Part shown: positions 43,014-51,295 of the stretch, piece after piece
Layout of the letters: the number at the start of each line of letters is the position of its first letter
How positions within the stretch are numbered: position 1 is the first letter of the stretch
NCBI RefSeq assembly: GCF_000519325.1
Contig: NZ_KI912613.1
Span: 4,287,229-4,347,228 of the forward strand
DNA length: 60,000 nt
Direction of reading: 5' to 3'
Source: Patulibacter minatonensis DSM 18081
GTDB lineage: Bacteria; Actinomycetota; Thermoleophilia; Solirubrobacterales; Solirubrobacteraceae
Position numbers and translations under genes: made by a program
The notes under the pieces: model-generated
What the model saw: only the letters and a program-made list of their open reading frames with translations
Database searches by the model: none
What the model was told of the DNA's origin: nothing

Positions 43014-43033
43014 GTGCGTCCGGACGGACGCAC
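43014..43033. promoter_or_regulatory. dyad in the rpsB leader
   Basis: GTGCGTCC and GGACGCAC form a perfect 8-bp stem with a GGAC centre, about 120 bases upstream of rpsB. It could be part of an RNA leader or an operator. TTGAAT just before it (minus strand, 43049-43044) may be a -35 box. Confidence 0.35.
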
Positions 43034-43055
43034 GGACGACGAATTCAACCAGGAA

Positions 43056-43080
43056 CCGGCGTCCGGCGCTGTGACGCCGG
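43056..43080 (-). terminator. hairpin after rluD
   Basis: CCGGCGTC (43056-43063) and GACGCCGG (43073-43080) form an 8-bp stem with a nine-base loop, 15 bases past the rluD stop on the minus strand. It separates the lspA/rluD group from rpsB. Confidence 0.55.
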
Positions 43081-43094
43081 GCCGGACGGCCGCG

Positions 43095-44045
43095 TCAGGC
43101 GCGCGCGAGCTCGAGGGCGCGGGCCAGGTCCTCGGGGAGCGGCGAGGCGACGTCGACCGGCTCGCCCGTGATCGGGTGCGCGAACGACAGCCGGGCGGCG
43201 TGCAGGAACTGCCGGTCCAGCCCGAGGGGGTGCTCGCCGACCGGCCCCGCCGCCCCACCACCCGAGCGCCCGTACTCCGGGTCGCCGGCGACGGGCAGCC
43301 CGATGGCCTTCAGGTGCACGCGGATCTGGTGCGTCCGACCGGTCTCGAGGGTCACCCGCAGGAGCGACGTCCGGGTCAGGGCCTCCTCGAGGACGAAGTG
43401 CGTGACGGCGCGCCGCGGTGTGTCGGTGTCCAGCGAGTGCTTCGTCCGGACGTGGCGGTCGCGGCCGATCGGCGCGTCGATCGTGCCCGTCCGGGCGTCG
43501 GGGCGGCCGTCGACGAGGGCCAGGTACTCGCGGGTCACGGTCCGCTCGCGGATGGCCTCCTGCAGCAGCCGGTGCGCCTCGTCGGTGCGGGCGACGACCA
43601 GCAGCCCCGAGGTGTCGCGGTCCAGGCGGTGCACGATGCCGGGGCGCTCGGCGTCGCCGCCGGGCGGGAGCGCCGAGGTGATGCGGCTCGCGACGGCGTC
43701 CACCAGGGTCGGGCCGTAGGAGCCGGCACCCGGGTGGACGACGAGCCCGGCGGGCTTGTCGACGACCATCAGGTGCTCGTCCTCCCACAGGACGTCGACG
43801 TCGGGCGCGTCCTCCCGGACCGGCCCGATCGACGTGACGAGGGTGCCGAGATCGACCTCGAGCTCCTGGCCGGCGCGGACCGCGTGGCGCTTCTGCGCCG
43901 GATCGGCGGGCGTGCCGTCGATCCGGACGCCGCCCTCCGCGATCGCCCGCTGGGCGCGGGCGCGGGATCCGCACGCCTCGGCGAGGACGACGTCCAGCCG
44001 GGCGCCGTCCTGCTCGGGCGGCACCGTCAGCCGGGTGCCGGTCAT
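43095..44045 (-). CDS. large-subunit rRNA pseudouridine synthase, RluD-type
   Basis: This is a 316-residue protein: an N-terminal S4 domain (DGARLDVVLAEACGSRARAQ) and a RluA-family catalytic domain. The catalytic Asp lies in GIVHRLDRDTSGLLVVA, and RTHQIRVHLKAIGLPVAGD follows. It probably modifies helix 69 of 23S rRNA. The ATG at 44045 overlaps the lspA stop (ATGA); the pair lspA-rluD is conserved in many bacteria. Confidence 0.93.
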   Translation of the reverse strand: MTGTRLTVPPEQDGARLDVVLAEACGSRARAQRAIAEGGVRIDGTPADPAQKRHAVRAGQELEVDLGTLVTSIGPVREDAPDVDVLWEDEHLMVVDKPAGLVVHPGAGSYGPTLVDAVASRITSALPPGGDAERPGIVHRLDRDTSGLLVVARTDEAHRLLQEAIRERTVTREYLALVDGRPDARTGTIDAPIGRDRHVRTKHSLDTDTPRRAVTHFVLEEALTRTSLLRVTLETGRTHQIRVHLKAIGLPVAGDPEYGRSGGGAAGPVGEHPLGLDRQFLHAARLSFAHPITGEPVDVASPLPEDLARALELARA

Positions 44046-44581
44046 CCGCGCTGGGGGCGGGTCTCCCGCCGGCCCTTCGTGTTCGTCTTGCGCCGGTTCT
44101 CGAGCTCGACGACGACCACGAGCAGGATCATGCCGCCGACGATCGCCACGTCGGCCAGGTTGAAGGCGGGCCAGTTCGGCGGCTTGAGGAAGTCGATGAC
44201 GGCGCCCTCGACGACGCGGTCCAGCACGTTGCCGATGGCGCCGCCGGCGAGCATCCCGGCGGCGAGCCACGCCAGCCGGACCGTGCGGTTGCGGAGGAAC
44301 CAGAACGTCAGTGCGGTCAGCGCCCCGACGACGAGCAGCCCGACGATCCACGGCTGGTCGCTGAAGCTCGAGAACGCGACGCCGTCGTTGCGGACATAGG
44401 TGAGGTCGAGGAACGGCAGGACCTCCTCGCGGGTCCCGCGGTCGATCGCCTGCACGACGAGGCGCTTCGTCAGCTGGTCGAGGACCAGGACGAGCACCGC
44501 GACGGCGAGGACGCGGCGGACCGCGAGCGACCCCGCACGGGCCTCTTCGCGGGAGACGACGCGGGGCTCACCCCTGGACAA
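44042..44581 (-). CDS. lspA: lipoprotein signal peptidase
   Basis: This is a 179-residue aspartic membrane peptidase that removes signal peptides from diacylated prolipoproteins. It has four hydrophobic segments. Catalytic aspartates are in GGAIGNVLDRVVEGAVIDFL and the AFNLADVAI stretch, and YVRNDGVAFS matches the NxGxAF motif. It overlaps yggT upstream by 14 bases. Confidence 0.94.
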   Translation of the reverse strand: MSRGEPRVVSREEARAGSLAVRRVLAVAVLVLVLDQLTKRLVVQAIDRGTREEVLPFLDLTYVRNDGVAFSSFSDQPWIVGLLVVGALTALTFWFLRNRTVRLAWLAAGMLAGGAIGNVLDRVVEGAVIDFLKPPNWPAFNLADVAIVGGMILLVVVVELENRRKTNTKGRRETRPQRG

Positions 44582-44888
44582 GGCGCACCACCAGTCCGCC
44601 CACGATGCGCAGGACGAGGATCGCCACGATCGGCGAGAGGTCGAACGGCCCGAGCGGCGGGATGAAGCGCCGGAAGAACGCGAGGAAGGGCTCCGCGGCG
44701 TCGTGCAGGAACTTGATCACCGCGGCCGTGACCGTGTTGTACGGGATCCGCATGCCGGCGCTCTGGACGATCGACACCAGGATGTGGGCGATGATCACCA
44801 GGGTGTAGACGGTGATCAGCGCGCTGATGAACGAGCCGACCTCGTACCGGGTGTCGGCGAGGGGCGTCAGGGTGCTCACGAGGGTCAC
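44568..44888 (-). CDS. yggT: YggT/YlmG-family membrane protein
   Basis: This is a 106-residue protein with two membrane helices. YTLVIIAHILVSIV and FLHDAAEPFLAFFRRFIPP, then FDLSPIVAILVLRIV, are diagnostic. Relatives affect cell division or membrane protein organisation. Its GTG/ATG start overlaps the proC stop (44885) by four bases. The order sepF-proC-yggT is typical of actinobacterial division regions. Confidence 0.9.
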   Translation of the reverse strand: MTLVSTLTPLADTRYEVGSFISALITVYTLVIIAHILVSIVQSAGMRIPYNTVTAAVIKFLHDAAEPFLAFFRRFIPPLGPFDLSPIVAILVLRIVGGLVVRLVQG

Positions 44889-45658
44889 GAGACGGCCACC
44901 GCGGCGTCGAAGGCGTCCTGGACGGCCTCGCGGAGCCCGCCGCGGTCGAGGGCGCGGAGGCCGCGGGCGGTCGATCCGCCGGGCGACGTCACGCCCCGCC
45001 GGACGGCGAGGGTGTCGTGGTCCTGCGCGCGCAGGAGGGCGGCGGAGCCCTCGATGCCGGCGGCGACCATGCGGCCTGCGGCGTCGGGCGTCATCCCGTG
45101 GCGGATCGCGGCGTCGACCGTCGCCTCGGCGAACAGGCTGACGTAGGCCGGCAGCACGCCGAACGCGGCGGTGGCGGCGGCCATCTGCGACTCGGGGAGC
45201 TCGACGACCGTCGCGCAGCGCGCGAGCAGGCCGAGGAGCTCGGCGCGGAGCTCGTCCTCCCCGGCGGGGGCGGCGACGCCGGGCTCGCGGGCCTCGATCG
45301 CCACGGCCACGACGCCCTTGCCGACGCCCGCGGGGGTGTTCGGCATCAGGCGGACCACGGGGCGGTCCGGGTAGGCGGCGCGCAGGTCGGCGATCGGGAC
45401 GCCGCCGAGGATCGAGACGACCGCCCGGGCACCCGACGCGTCGCGCGCGGCGTCCAGGAGCTGCCCGGGCTTGTGCCCGAGCACGACGGCGTCGGCGCGC
45501 TCGGCGAGCGCGGCGGCGTCGGCGACGGCCTCGCCGCCGAGCTCGGTGGCCAGCGCGCTCGCCCGGTCACCGACCGGGTCGAAGCAGAGCGCGGGCTCGC
45601 CGATGCCCCGCGCGAGCGCGGAGGCCATGTTGCCCGATCCGAGGAATCCCAAGCGCAT
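44885..45658 (-). CDS. proC: pyrroline-5-carboxylate reductase
   Basis: This is a 257-residue enzyme that reduces P5C to proline with NAD(P)H. MRLGFLGSGNMASALARG is the Rossmann start. RLMPNTPAGVGKGVVAV and VTSPGGSTARGLRALDRGGL are conserved family stretches. The ATG at 45658 is used because the open frame beyond it enters the repeat DNA at 45691. Confidence 0.94.
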   Translation of the reverse strand: MRLGFLGSGNMASALARGIGEPALCFDPVGDRASALATELGGEAVADAAALAERADAVVLGHKPGQLLDAARDASGARAVVSILGGVPIADLRAAYPDRPVVRLMPNTPAGVGKGVVAVAIEAREPGVAAPAGEDELRAELLGLLARCATVVELPESQMAAATAAFGVLPAYVSLFAEATVDAAIRHGMTPDAAGRMVAAGIEGSAALLRAQDHDTLAVRRGVTSPGGSTARGLRALDRGGLREAVQDAFDAAVAVS

Positions 45659-45690
45659 GAACGACCCCGAACGGTACCGGTCCGCCGCCG

Positions 45691-45780
45691 CGGGGCCCCC
45701 GCCCCTCCGGGTGGCCCGTGCCACGCCGCAGTCCGACACCGTTCGGACGCGAGACGCACGGGTCGGGGCCCGGCCCACTC
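45691..45780 (-). repeat. GC-rich repeat unit directly after sepF
   Basis: On the minus strand this starts right after the sepF stop: GGGCCGGGCCCCGACCCGTG, then CGTCTCGCGTCC, GTGTCGGACTGCGGC and CCACCCGGAGGGG. It is a single unit of the family found as arrays at 18639-18882 and 37408-37633. Confidence 0.8.
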
Positions 45781-45781
45781 C

Positions 45782-46354
45782 CTAGGACTGGTTGAAGAAG
45801 CCCTTCTCGATCAGCTGCGCGCGTTCCTCCGCGGAGATCGAGACGTTGGCGGGCGTGAGCATGAAGACCTTGTCGGCGATGCGCTGCATCCCGCCGTCCA
45901 TGGCGTAGGTCAGGCCGCTGGCGAAGTCGATCAGCCGCTTGGAGAGGTCCGAGTCGGACGTCTGCAGGTTGATGACGACGGGGATGCCGTCCTTGAAGCG
46001 GTCGGCGATCTGCTGGGCGTCGTTGAACGACTTCGGCAGGACGAGGTGGACCCGGACGTCGCCGCCGGGGCCCGCGGCGCTGCGGGACGACGAGCCGCCG
46101 ACCGGGCGCAGGTGGGCGCCGCCGACGCGGGAGGATCCGCCGTCGTCGTCGGAGAAGATGTCGTCGAACTCCTCGCGCCGGCGTCGGGCGCGGTCGATCC
46201 TGCGCACGGGTGTGGGCTCCCTCACGGGTTCACGAGCACGTTCACGACGGTCGTCGTACTCCGGTTCATCGTCGTAGGTGTCGTCGTACGGATCGCGCTC
46301 CTCTGCGAGAGCGAAGTACACGAGCACCTTGTGCCAAGCGTCGCGGAAGGCCAT
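45782..46354 (-). CDS. sepF: cell division protein SepF
   Basis: This is a 190-residue FtsZ-anchoring protein. It has an N-terminal amphipathic membrane-binding helix (AFRDAWHKVLVYFALAEE), a charged linker rich in Arg/Glu, and a C-terminal SepF core (VHLVLPKSFNDAQQIADRF, PVVINLQTSDSDLSKRLIDF, GMQRIADKVFMLTP). It recruits FtsZ to the membrane in bacteria lacking FtsA. No ftsZ gene is in the window. Confidence 0.94.
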   Translation of the reverse strand: MAFRDAWHKVLVYFALAEERDPYDDTYDDEPEYDDRRERAREPVREPTPVRRIDRARRRREEFDDIFSDDDGGSSRVGGAHLRPVGGSSSRSAAGPGGDVRVHLVLPKSFNDAQQIADRFKDGIPVVINLQTSDSDLSKRLIDFASGLTYAMDGGMQRIADKVFMLTPANVSISAEERAQLIEKGFFNQS

Positions 46355-46424
46355 GACTGGCGGTTGATTCTCCCACGGCGACCCGGTTCCTCCCCGGTTC
46401 CCCGAATGTTTCCGCGAAGTGACG

Positions 46425-47099
46425 TCAGCGGACGAGGACGCTGCCGAGCCGGACGACGGTCGCGCCCTCCTCGACGGCGACCTCGAAGTCCTGCGTGGTG
46501 CCCATGGAGAGCGCGGAGAGGCCGTGCTCGCCGGCGAGCTCGCGCAGGGCGGCGAACCACCGGCGGCTGTCCTCGGGGCGCTCCGCGTGGGGCGGCATCG
46601 TCATCAGGCCGGCGACCGGGACGGGGCAGCGCTCCAGGACGCCCGCGAGCTCGGCGGGCGCGATCCCGCTCTTCGCGTCCTCGCCGCTGACGTTGACCTC
46701 GATCAGGACGTCGAGCCCGGGACGGGCCAGATCGGCGTGGCGCTCGAGGCGCCCCAGCACGCTGTCGCTCGAGACCGAGTGGATGCGGTCGACGTGCGGG
46801 AGGACGTCGGCGACCTTGCGGGACTGCAGGTGCCCGATGAACTCCCAGCGCAGCCCGTCCGCCCCGGGCTGTCCGACCTTCTCGACGAGCGACTGGGCGC
46901 GGTTCTCGCCGGCGAGCGTCAGGCCGGCCTCGGCGAGGCGCCCGGTCTGGTCGGCGGCGACGTACTTCGTCGCGACGAGGACGTCGACGCCGTCGGGGTC
47001 GCGGCCCGCGCGGTCGCAGGCCGCGGCGATGCGCTCGCGGACCTCCCCCAGCCGTCGCCGGACGTCCTCGACGTCCACGTCCTGGATCACGTCGACCAC
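46425..47099 (-). CDS. yggS: YggS-type pyridoxal-phosphate homeostasis protein
   Basis: This is a 224-residue PLP-binding TIM-barrel protein. The PLP Lys is in DVLVATKYV. GENRAQSLVEKV, WEFIGHLQSRKV and LSMGTTQDFEVAVEEGATVVRLGS are diagnostic. It regulates free PLP rather than catalysing a reaction. It starts with GTG at 47099 and overlaps pgeF by 13 bases. Confidence 0.94.
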   Translation of the reverse strand: MVDVIQDVDVEDVRRRLGEVRERIAAACDRAGRDPDGVDVLVATKYVAADQTGRLAEAGLTLAGENRAQSLVEKVGQPGADGLRWEFIGHLQSRKVADVLPHVDRIHSVSSDSVLGRLERHADLARPGLDVLIEVNVSGEDAKSGIAPAELAGVLERCPVPVAGLMTMPPHAERPEDSRRWFAALRELAGEHGLSALSMGTTQDFEVAVEEGATVVRLGSVLVR

Positions 47100-47845
47100 G
47101 TCATGCCCGCCTGTCGTCCGGTGTCGCCGGCGTCGCGCCGGTGGGAGAAGAAGCGCCCGGGGGCGCAGATGGTGCAGATCCCCGCGACCACAACGCGGTC
47201 GGTCCCCGCCGCGAGGAGCCGGATGCGTGCGGCCTCGGCGAGGTCGGCGTTCCGGCCCGCGCGGACGGTGGGGCCGAGCGGCGCGAGCGCGGCGTGGACC
47301 TCGTCACCGACCTCGTAGCAACAGGGTCCGGCCCCCGGCCCGACGACGGCCGTGACCGCCCCGCGGCCACCGGCGGCGCGGAGCGCGCGCAGGCCCTCCT
47401 CGAGAACCCCGGCGACGAGGCCGCGCCAGCCTGCGTGGACGGTCGCCACCGCCCCGTCGGCGACGAGCGCGACGGGCAGGCAGTCGGCGCACAGCACCAC
47501 GCACGGGGTCCGGTGCAGCGCGGTGGCGACGCCGTCGGCCTCGCGCACGGACCCGAGGTCGGCACCGGGCAGGTCGACGTCGCCCGCGACGACGAGGACG
47601 TCGGTCCCGTGCACCTGGCGGGGCTGCGCGAGCCGGTCGCGGCTCACGCCCGCGAGCGCGGCGAGGCGGTCGCGGTTCGCGCGCACGGCCGCGGGGTCGT
47701 CCGGGGTCCAGCTCCCGAGGTTCAGGGAGGCGTAGGCGCCGGTCGACTCGCCGCCGAGGCGTCCCGTGAAGCGCACCTCCGCGCCGGGGAGCGTGCACGC
47801 GAGGCCGCCGTCGGGCGTCGGGCGCAGCTCGGGTCCGGCGCTCAC
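47087..47845 (-). CDS. pgeF: peptidoglycan editing factor, YfiH/laccase-domain family
   Basis: This is a 252-residue DUF152 protein. ASLNLGSWTPDDPAAVRANR, QVHGTDVLVV, CADCLPVALVA, ATVHAGWRGLVAGV and GPCCYEVGDEV supply the His and Cys metal ligands. E. coli PgeF removes wrongly incorporated L-Ser from peptidoglycan precursors. The order pgeF-yggS-sepF is the classic division-cluster order. The GTG start at 47845 overlaps the cca stop. Confidence 0.92.
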   Translation of the reverse strand: MSAGPELRPTPDGGLACTLPGAEVRFTGRLGGESTGAYASLNLGSWTPDDPAAVRANRDRLAALAGVSRDRLAQPRQVHGTDVLVVAGDVDLPGADLGSVREADGVATALHRTPCVVLCADCLPVALVADGAVATVHAGWRGLVAGVLEEGLRALRAAGGRGAVTAVVGPGAGPCCYEVGDEVHAALAPLGPTVRAGRNADLAEAARIRLLAAGTDRVVVAGICTICAPGRFFSHRRDAGDTGRQAGMTWST

Positions 47846-49077
47846 CGGTCGGTCTCCTGCCCGGCGACCGCGCCGGCGTCCGCGTGCGGGAGCCCCGCCG
47901 CGGCCAGCTCGGCGTCGCGCTCGGGGAGCGCCGGGTCGAGCCGGCCGTCGAGCTTCGCGACCAGCGCACGTCGCAGGCCCTCGCCGACCGCGGGGCCCGC
48001 GGGGACGCCGGCCGCGAGGAGGTCGTGCCCGCCGATCGTCAGGCGTACGTGCCGGAGCTCGTCGAACCAGCGCCGGGCGTTGTCCCCGCCCGCGAGCGCG
48101 ACGACCTCGACCGGCACGCCGGACGCGGCCCGGTGGATCTCCGACGGGGTGGTGGCGCGCGCGAGGGGCCCGGCGGTGCTCGCCCGCGACCCCGCGCCGA
48201 TCACGTCGGCCTCGGCGGTGCTCCAGCCGGTGTCGGCCACCCACGGCAGCAGGTGGCGGAGGTCGACGCCCGCCGTGGACGCCGCCATGCGCAGGAGATC
48301 GGGGCGGCCTTCGGGCGGGAGCAGCTCCAGGGCGGCCGGCAGGGCGGCCGGCTCCGGGTCGAAGCCGGGCGGCAGGAAGCGCGGGTTCAATGCGAGGAGG
48401 GTCCGGAAGACCGCGGCCGGATCGGGCTCGCCGAGCGCCAGCCGCAGCTCGCCGCCGTGCCGGGCGCCGGAGATCGCGAACGGGTCGGCCTCGGCGGCCA
48501 GCGCCGCCGTCGCGGGGTCCACGGCGAAGCCCAGCCGGGCGGCGTACCGGGCGGTGCGCCAGACCCGCGTGGGGTCGTCGACGAACGAGCGGTCGTGGAG
48601 CACCCGCAGCACGCCGGCGGCGAGGTCCTCCCGTGCGCCGGGGATCTCGGCGGACCGGCCGTCGGAGAGCCGGAGCGCGATCGCGTTGACGGTGAGGTCG
48701 CGGCGGACGAGGTCCTCGTCGACGGTGGCCGCGGGGACGACGTCCGGCAGGGCGCCCGGGCGGGCGTACGTCTCGGTGCGTGCGCGGGCGAGGTCGTGCA
48801 GGACCCCGGTCGCCGTCCGCACGGTCGCCGTGCCGAAGCGCTCGTGGCGCGCGACGGTCTCCCCCAGGCGCTCCGCGAGCGGCTCGACCGGTCCGACGAC
48901 CACGACGTCGAGCTCCTGCGGCTCGCGGCCGAGCAGCAGGTCGCGGACCGCGCCGCCCACGAGCCAGGCGTCGTCCTCGGGCCGGACGGCCGCCAGGAGG
49001 GGCGCGGCGGCGGGCAGCGCCCGGAGCGCCTCGTAGGCCGCGGCGAGGGTCGTCGGTGGAGGGGTGGGGACGGCCAC
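47842..49077 (-). CDS. class II tRNA nucleotidyltransferase-like protein
   Basis: This is a 411-residue protein of the CCA-adding/poly(A) polymerase family. The head has AWLVGGAVRDLLLGREPQ and ELDVVVVG, then VRRDLTVNAIALRL, PTRVWRTARYAARLGF. The usual DxD metal pair reads ExD (Glu-Leu-Asp) here, so activity needs checking. The C-terminal HD-like part is poorly conserved. The start is probably the GTG at 49077, with TACGGT eight bases upstream. It couples to pgeF (GTGA overlap). Confidence 0.82.
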   Translation of the reverse strand: MAVPTPPPTTLAAAYEALRALPAAAPLLAAVRPEDDAWLVGGAVRDLLLGREPQELDVVVVGPVEPLAERLGETVARHERFGTATVRTATGVLHDLARARTETYARPGALPDVVPAATVDEDLVRRDLTVNAIALRLSDGRSAEIPGAREDLAAGVLRVLHDRSFVDDPTRVWRTARYAARLGFAVDPATAALAAEADPFAISGARHGGELRLALGEPDPAAVFRTLLALNPRFLPPGFDPEPAALPAALELLPPEGRPDLLRMAASTAGVDLRHLLPWVADTGWSTAEADVIGAGSRASTAGPLARATTPSEIHRAASGVPVEVVALAGGDNARRWFDELRHVRLTIGGHDLLAAGVPAGPAVGEGLRRALVAKLDGRLDPALPERDAELAAAGLPHADAGAVAGQETDR

Positions 49078-49096
49078 GTCGAAGGACCGTACCCTG

Positions 49097-50449
49097 ATGG
49101 CCGGTTCGCCCTCCGACCCGCGCCGCCGCCGGTCGCGCACGGGCGGGGCCGTGGTCCTCGTACTCGTGGTGCTCGGCGGGGGCGGCGCCCTGCTGGTGCT
49201 GGAGACGCGGGGCCCGGACGACGTCTCGAACCCGGGCGTGGAGTTCTCCGGCGACGACGGCTCGACCACGAAGCAGCGGGCGCCGAAGAACGCGGAGGAC
49301 CGCTACGACGACGGCGCCGACTGGCCGATGTACGGCGGGAACGCGCAGCGCACCCGGTACGTCGCGTTCGCGGGCCCGGAGCCGATCCGGCCGCCGTTCG
49401 TCGAGCGGTGGGGCGTGACGGGCCGCGTCCTCCTCGAGTTCCCGCCCGTCCTCTGCGGCCGCCGGATCTACTCGATGCGCAACGACGGGCTGCTGCGCGC
49501 CGTCGAGCGCCGTACCGGGAAGGTCGCGTGGACGACGCGCGTCGGCAGCCTCGCGGCCTCCGCGCCCGCCTGCGGCGACGGACGCGTCTACGCCACGGTC
49601 CTGCGCCGCAACCGGTTCGTCAAGGGCGGCGAGGTCGTCGCGCTGCGCAGCCGCAACGGGCACCGCGTGTGGCAGGTCCGCCTGGCGAGCCGCACGGAGT
49701 CCTCGCCCCTGCTGACGGACGACCGCGTGATCTTCGGCACCGAGTCCGGCGACGTGCTCGCGCTGCAACGGCGGACGGGGCGGGTCGTCTGGCGCTACCG
49801 GGCCGGTGCCGCGGTGAAGGCGGCGGTCGCGCGGGACGGCGATGCGCTCTACGTCGGCGATTACGCCGGGAAGATGCACTCGATCTGGCTGCGCAGCGGG
49901 CGGAAGCGGTGGGTCCGGCCGCTCGGAGGCCGGCTCTACTCGACCCCCGCGGTGGCGTACGGCCGCGTGTTCGTCGGCAACGTCGACGGCTCCGTCGCGG
50001 CGATCGGCGAGCGGACCGGCCGGCTGGCGTGGCAGCGGAGGACCAAGGGCTTCGTCTACTCGGCTCCCGCCGTGGCGCCGGTGGCCGGGCGCGGGCCGAC
50101 GGTGTTCATCGGCTCCTACGGCGGCACGCTCTACGCCTACGACGCCCGGACCGGCCGGCAGCGGTGGACCAAGAGCCTGGGCGGCAAGGTCTCGGGCGGC
50201 ATCACCGTCGTCGGCGACATGGTCATGTACGCGAACCTCGGCAAGAAGTCGCTCGGCATCCGTCGCGCGAAGGACGGCGCGCTCCTCTACGCCCACCGCA
50301 GCGGCGCGTTCGACCCGGGCATCTCCGACGGCCGGCGCCTGTACCTCGACACGTACACGAGCATCTACCACCTGGTGCCGAAGCGGCAGGTGGCGCGGGA
50401 CGTCGATTCGTTCCGCGCGGCGGCGAAGCGCCGGTCCGGAAAGCGCTGA
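49097..50449 (+). CDS. membrane-anchored PQQ-like beta-propeller protein
   Basis: This is a 450-residue protein. A signal anchor at about 16-36 (GGAVVLVLVVLGGGGALLVL) is followed by an extracytoplasmic domain with DWPMYGGNAQRTRYV and seven or so PQQ-type blades (VEFSTGKVAW-like: RRTGKVAWTTRVG, RRTGRVVWRYRAG, ERTGRLAWQRRTK, ARTGRQRWTKSLGG). It resembles BamB/quinoprotein propellers without obvious catalytic residues. The start is taken at 49097 with AAGGA ten bases upstream; it is divergent from cca, with 19 bases between the starts. Confidence 0.82.
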   Translation: MAGSPSDPRRRRSRTGGAVVLVLVVLGGGGALLVLETRGPDDVSNPGVEFSGDDGSTTKQRAPKNAEDRYDDGADWPMYGGNAQRTRYVAFAGPEPIRPPFVERWGVTGRVLLEFPPVLCGRRIYSMRNDGLLRAVERRTGKVAWTTRVGSLAASAPACGDGRVYATVLRRNRFVKGGEVVALRSRNGHRVWQVRLASRTESSPLLTDDRVIFGTESGDVLALQRRTGRVVWRYRAGAAVKAAVARDGDALYVGDYAGKMHSIWLRSGRKRWVRPLGGRLYSTPAVAYGRVFVGNVDGSVAAIGERTGRLAWQRRTKGFVYSAPAVAPVAGRGPTVFIGSYGGTLYAYDARTGRQRWTKSLGGKVSGGITVVGDMVMYANLGKKSLGIRRAKDGALLYAHRSGAFDPGISDGRRLYLDTYTSIYHLVPKRQVARDVDSFRAAAKRRSGKR

Positions 50450-50455
50450 GGACGC

Positions 50456-51289
50456 CTACAGCGTGGTCGGCCGCACCGGCCGCACCGCGATCCCGGCGTC
50501 GGCGATCCGCGCCTTCGCCTCGGCGATGGAGTACGTCGAGAAGTGGAAGATCGACGCGGCCAGCGCGGCGTCGGCGCCGCACTCCAACGCCTCGACGAGG
50601 TGGTCGAGCGTGCCCGCGCCGCCGGACGCGATGACCGGCACCGGGACGGCCTCCGCGATCGCGCGGGTCAGGGGCAGGTCGTACCCCGAGGTGGTGCCGT
50701 CGCCGTCCATGGAGGTCAGGAGGATCTCGCCCGCCCCGCGCTCGACGCCCTCGCGCGCCCACGCGACGGCCCCGCGCCCGGTCGGCCTGCGGCCGCCCGC
50801 GACGAAGACCTCCCACGGGTCGCCCTCGACGAGGTCCGCCTCGCGCAGATCGGCCGGTGCCCAGTCCGCCCCGCGGGTCGTCCCGGGGACGCCCTTGGCG
50901 TCGATCGCGAGGACGACGCACTGCGTGCCGAAGCGGTCGGCGAGCTCGGTGAGCAGCTCGGGACGGGCGACGGCCGCGGAGTTCACGGCGACCTTGTCGG
51001 CCCCGGCGTCGAGCACGGCCTGCGCGTCGTCGACGGACCGGATCCCGCCGCCGATCGTGAACGGCACGAAGACCTCGTCGGCGGCACGGCGGGCGAGCTC
51101 GACGATCGTGTCGCGCTGGTCGCTCGTCGCGGTGATGTCGAGGAAGACGAGCTCGTCGGCGCCCTCCGCGTCGTAGCGCGCCGCGAGCTCGACGGGATCG
51201 CCGGCGTCGCGGAGGCCGACGAAGTTCGTCCCCTTCACGACGCGTCCGGCGTCGACGTCGAGGCAGGGGATGACGCGCTTGAGGTGCAC
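50456..51289 (-). CDS. hisF: imidazole glycerol phosphate synthase, cyclase subunit
   Basis: This is a 277-residue TIM barrel that with HisH forms IGP and [24 protein letters not shown] (catalytic Asp11), [24 protein letters not shown] (second Asp) and [18 protein letters not shown] are present. A loop of about 20 residues ([17 protein letters not shown]) is longer than usual. It is the last gene of the his operon seen here. Confidence 0.96.
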   Translation of the reverse strand: MHLKRVIPCLDVDAGRVVKGTNFVGLRDAGDPVELAARYDAEGADELVFLDITATSDQRDTIVELARRAADEVFVPFTIGGGIRSVDDAQAVLDAGADKVAVNSAAVARPELLTELADRFGTQCVVLAIDAKGVPGTTRGADWAPADLREADLVEGDPWEVFVAGGRRPTGRGAVAWAREGVERGAGEILLTSMDGDGTTSGYDLPLTRAIAEAVPVPVIASGGAGTLDHLVEALECGADAALAASIFHFSTYSIAEAKARIADAGIAVRPVRPTTL

Positions 51290-51295
51290 GCGGGT

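Noticed and set aside
47087-50371. A 1094-codon minus-strand frame joining pgeF to upstream sequence
   Set aside because: Only the last 252 codons are the real PgeF gene. The rest is out of frame with cca and antisense to the propeller protein gene.
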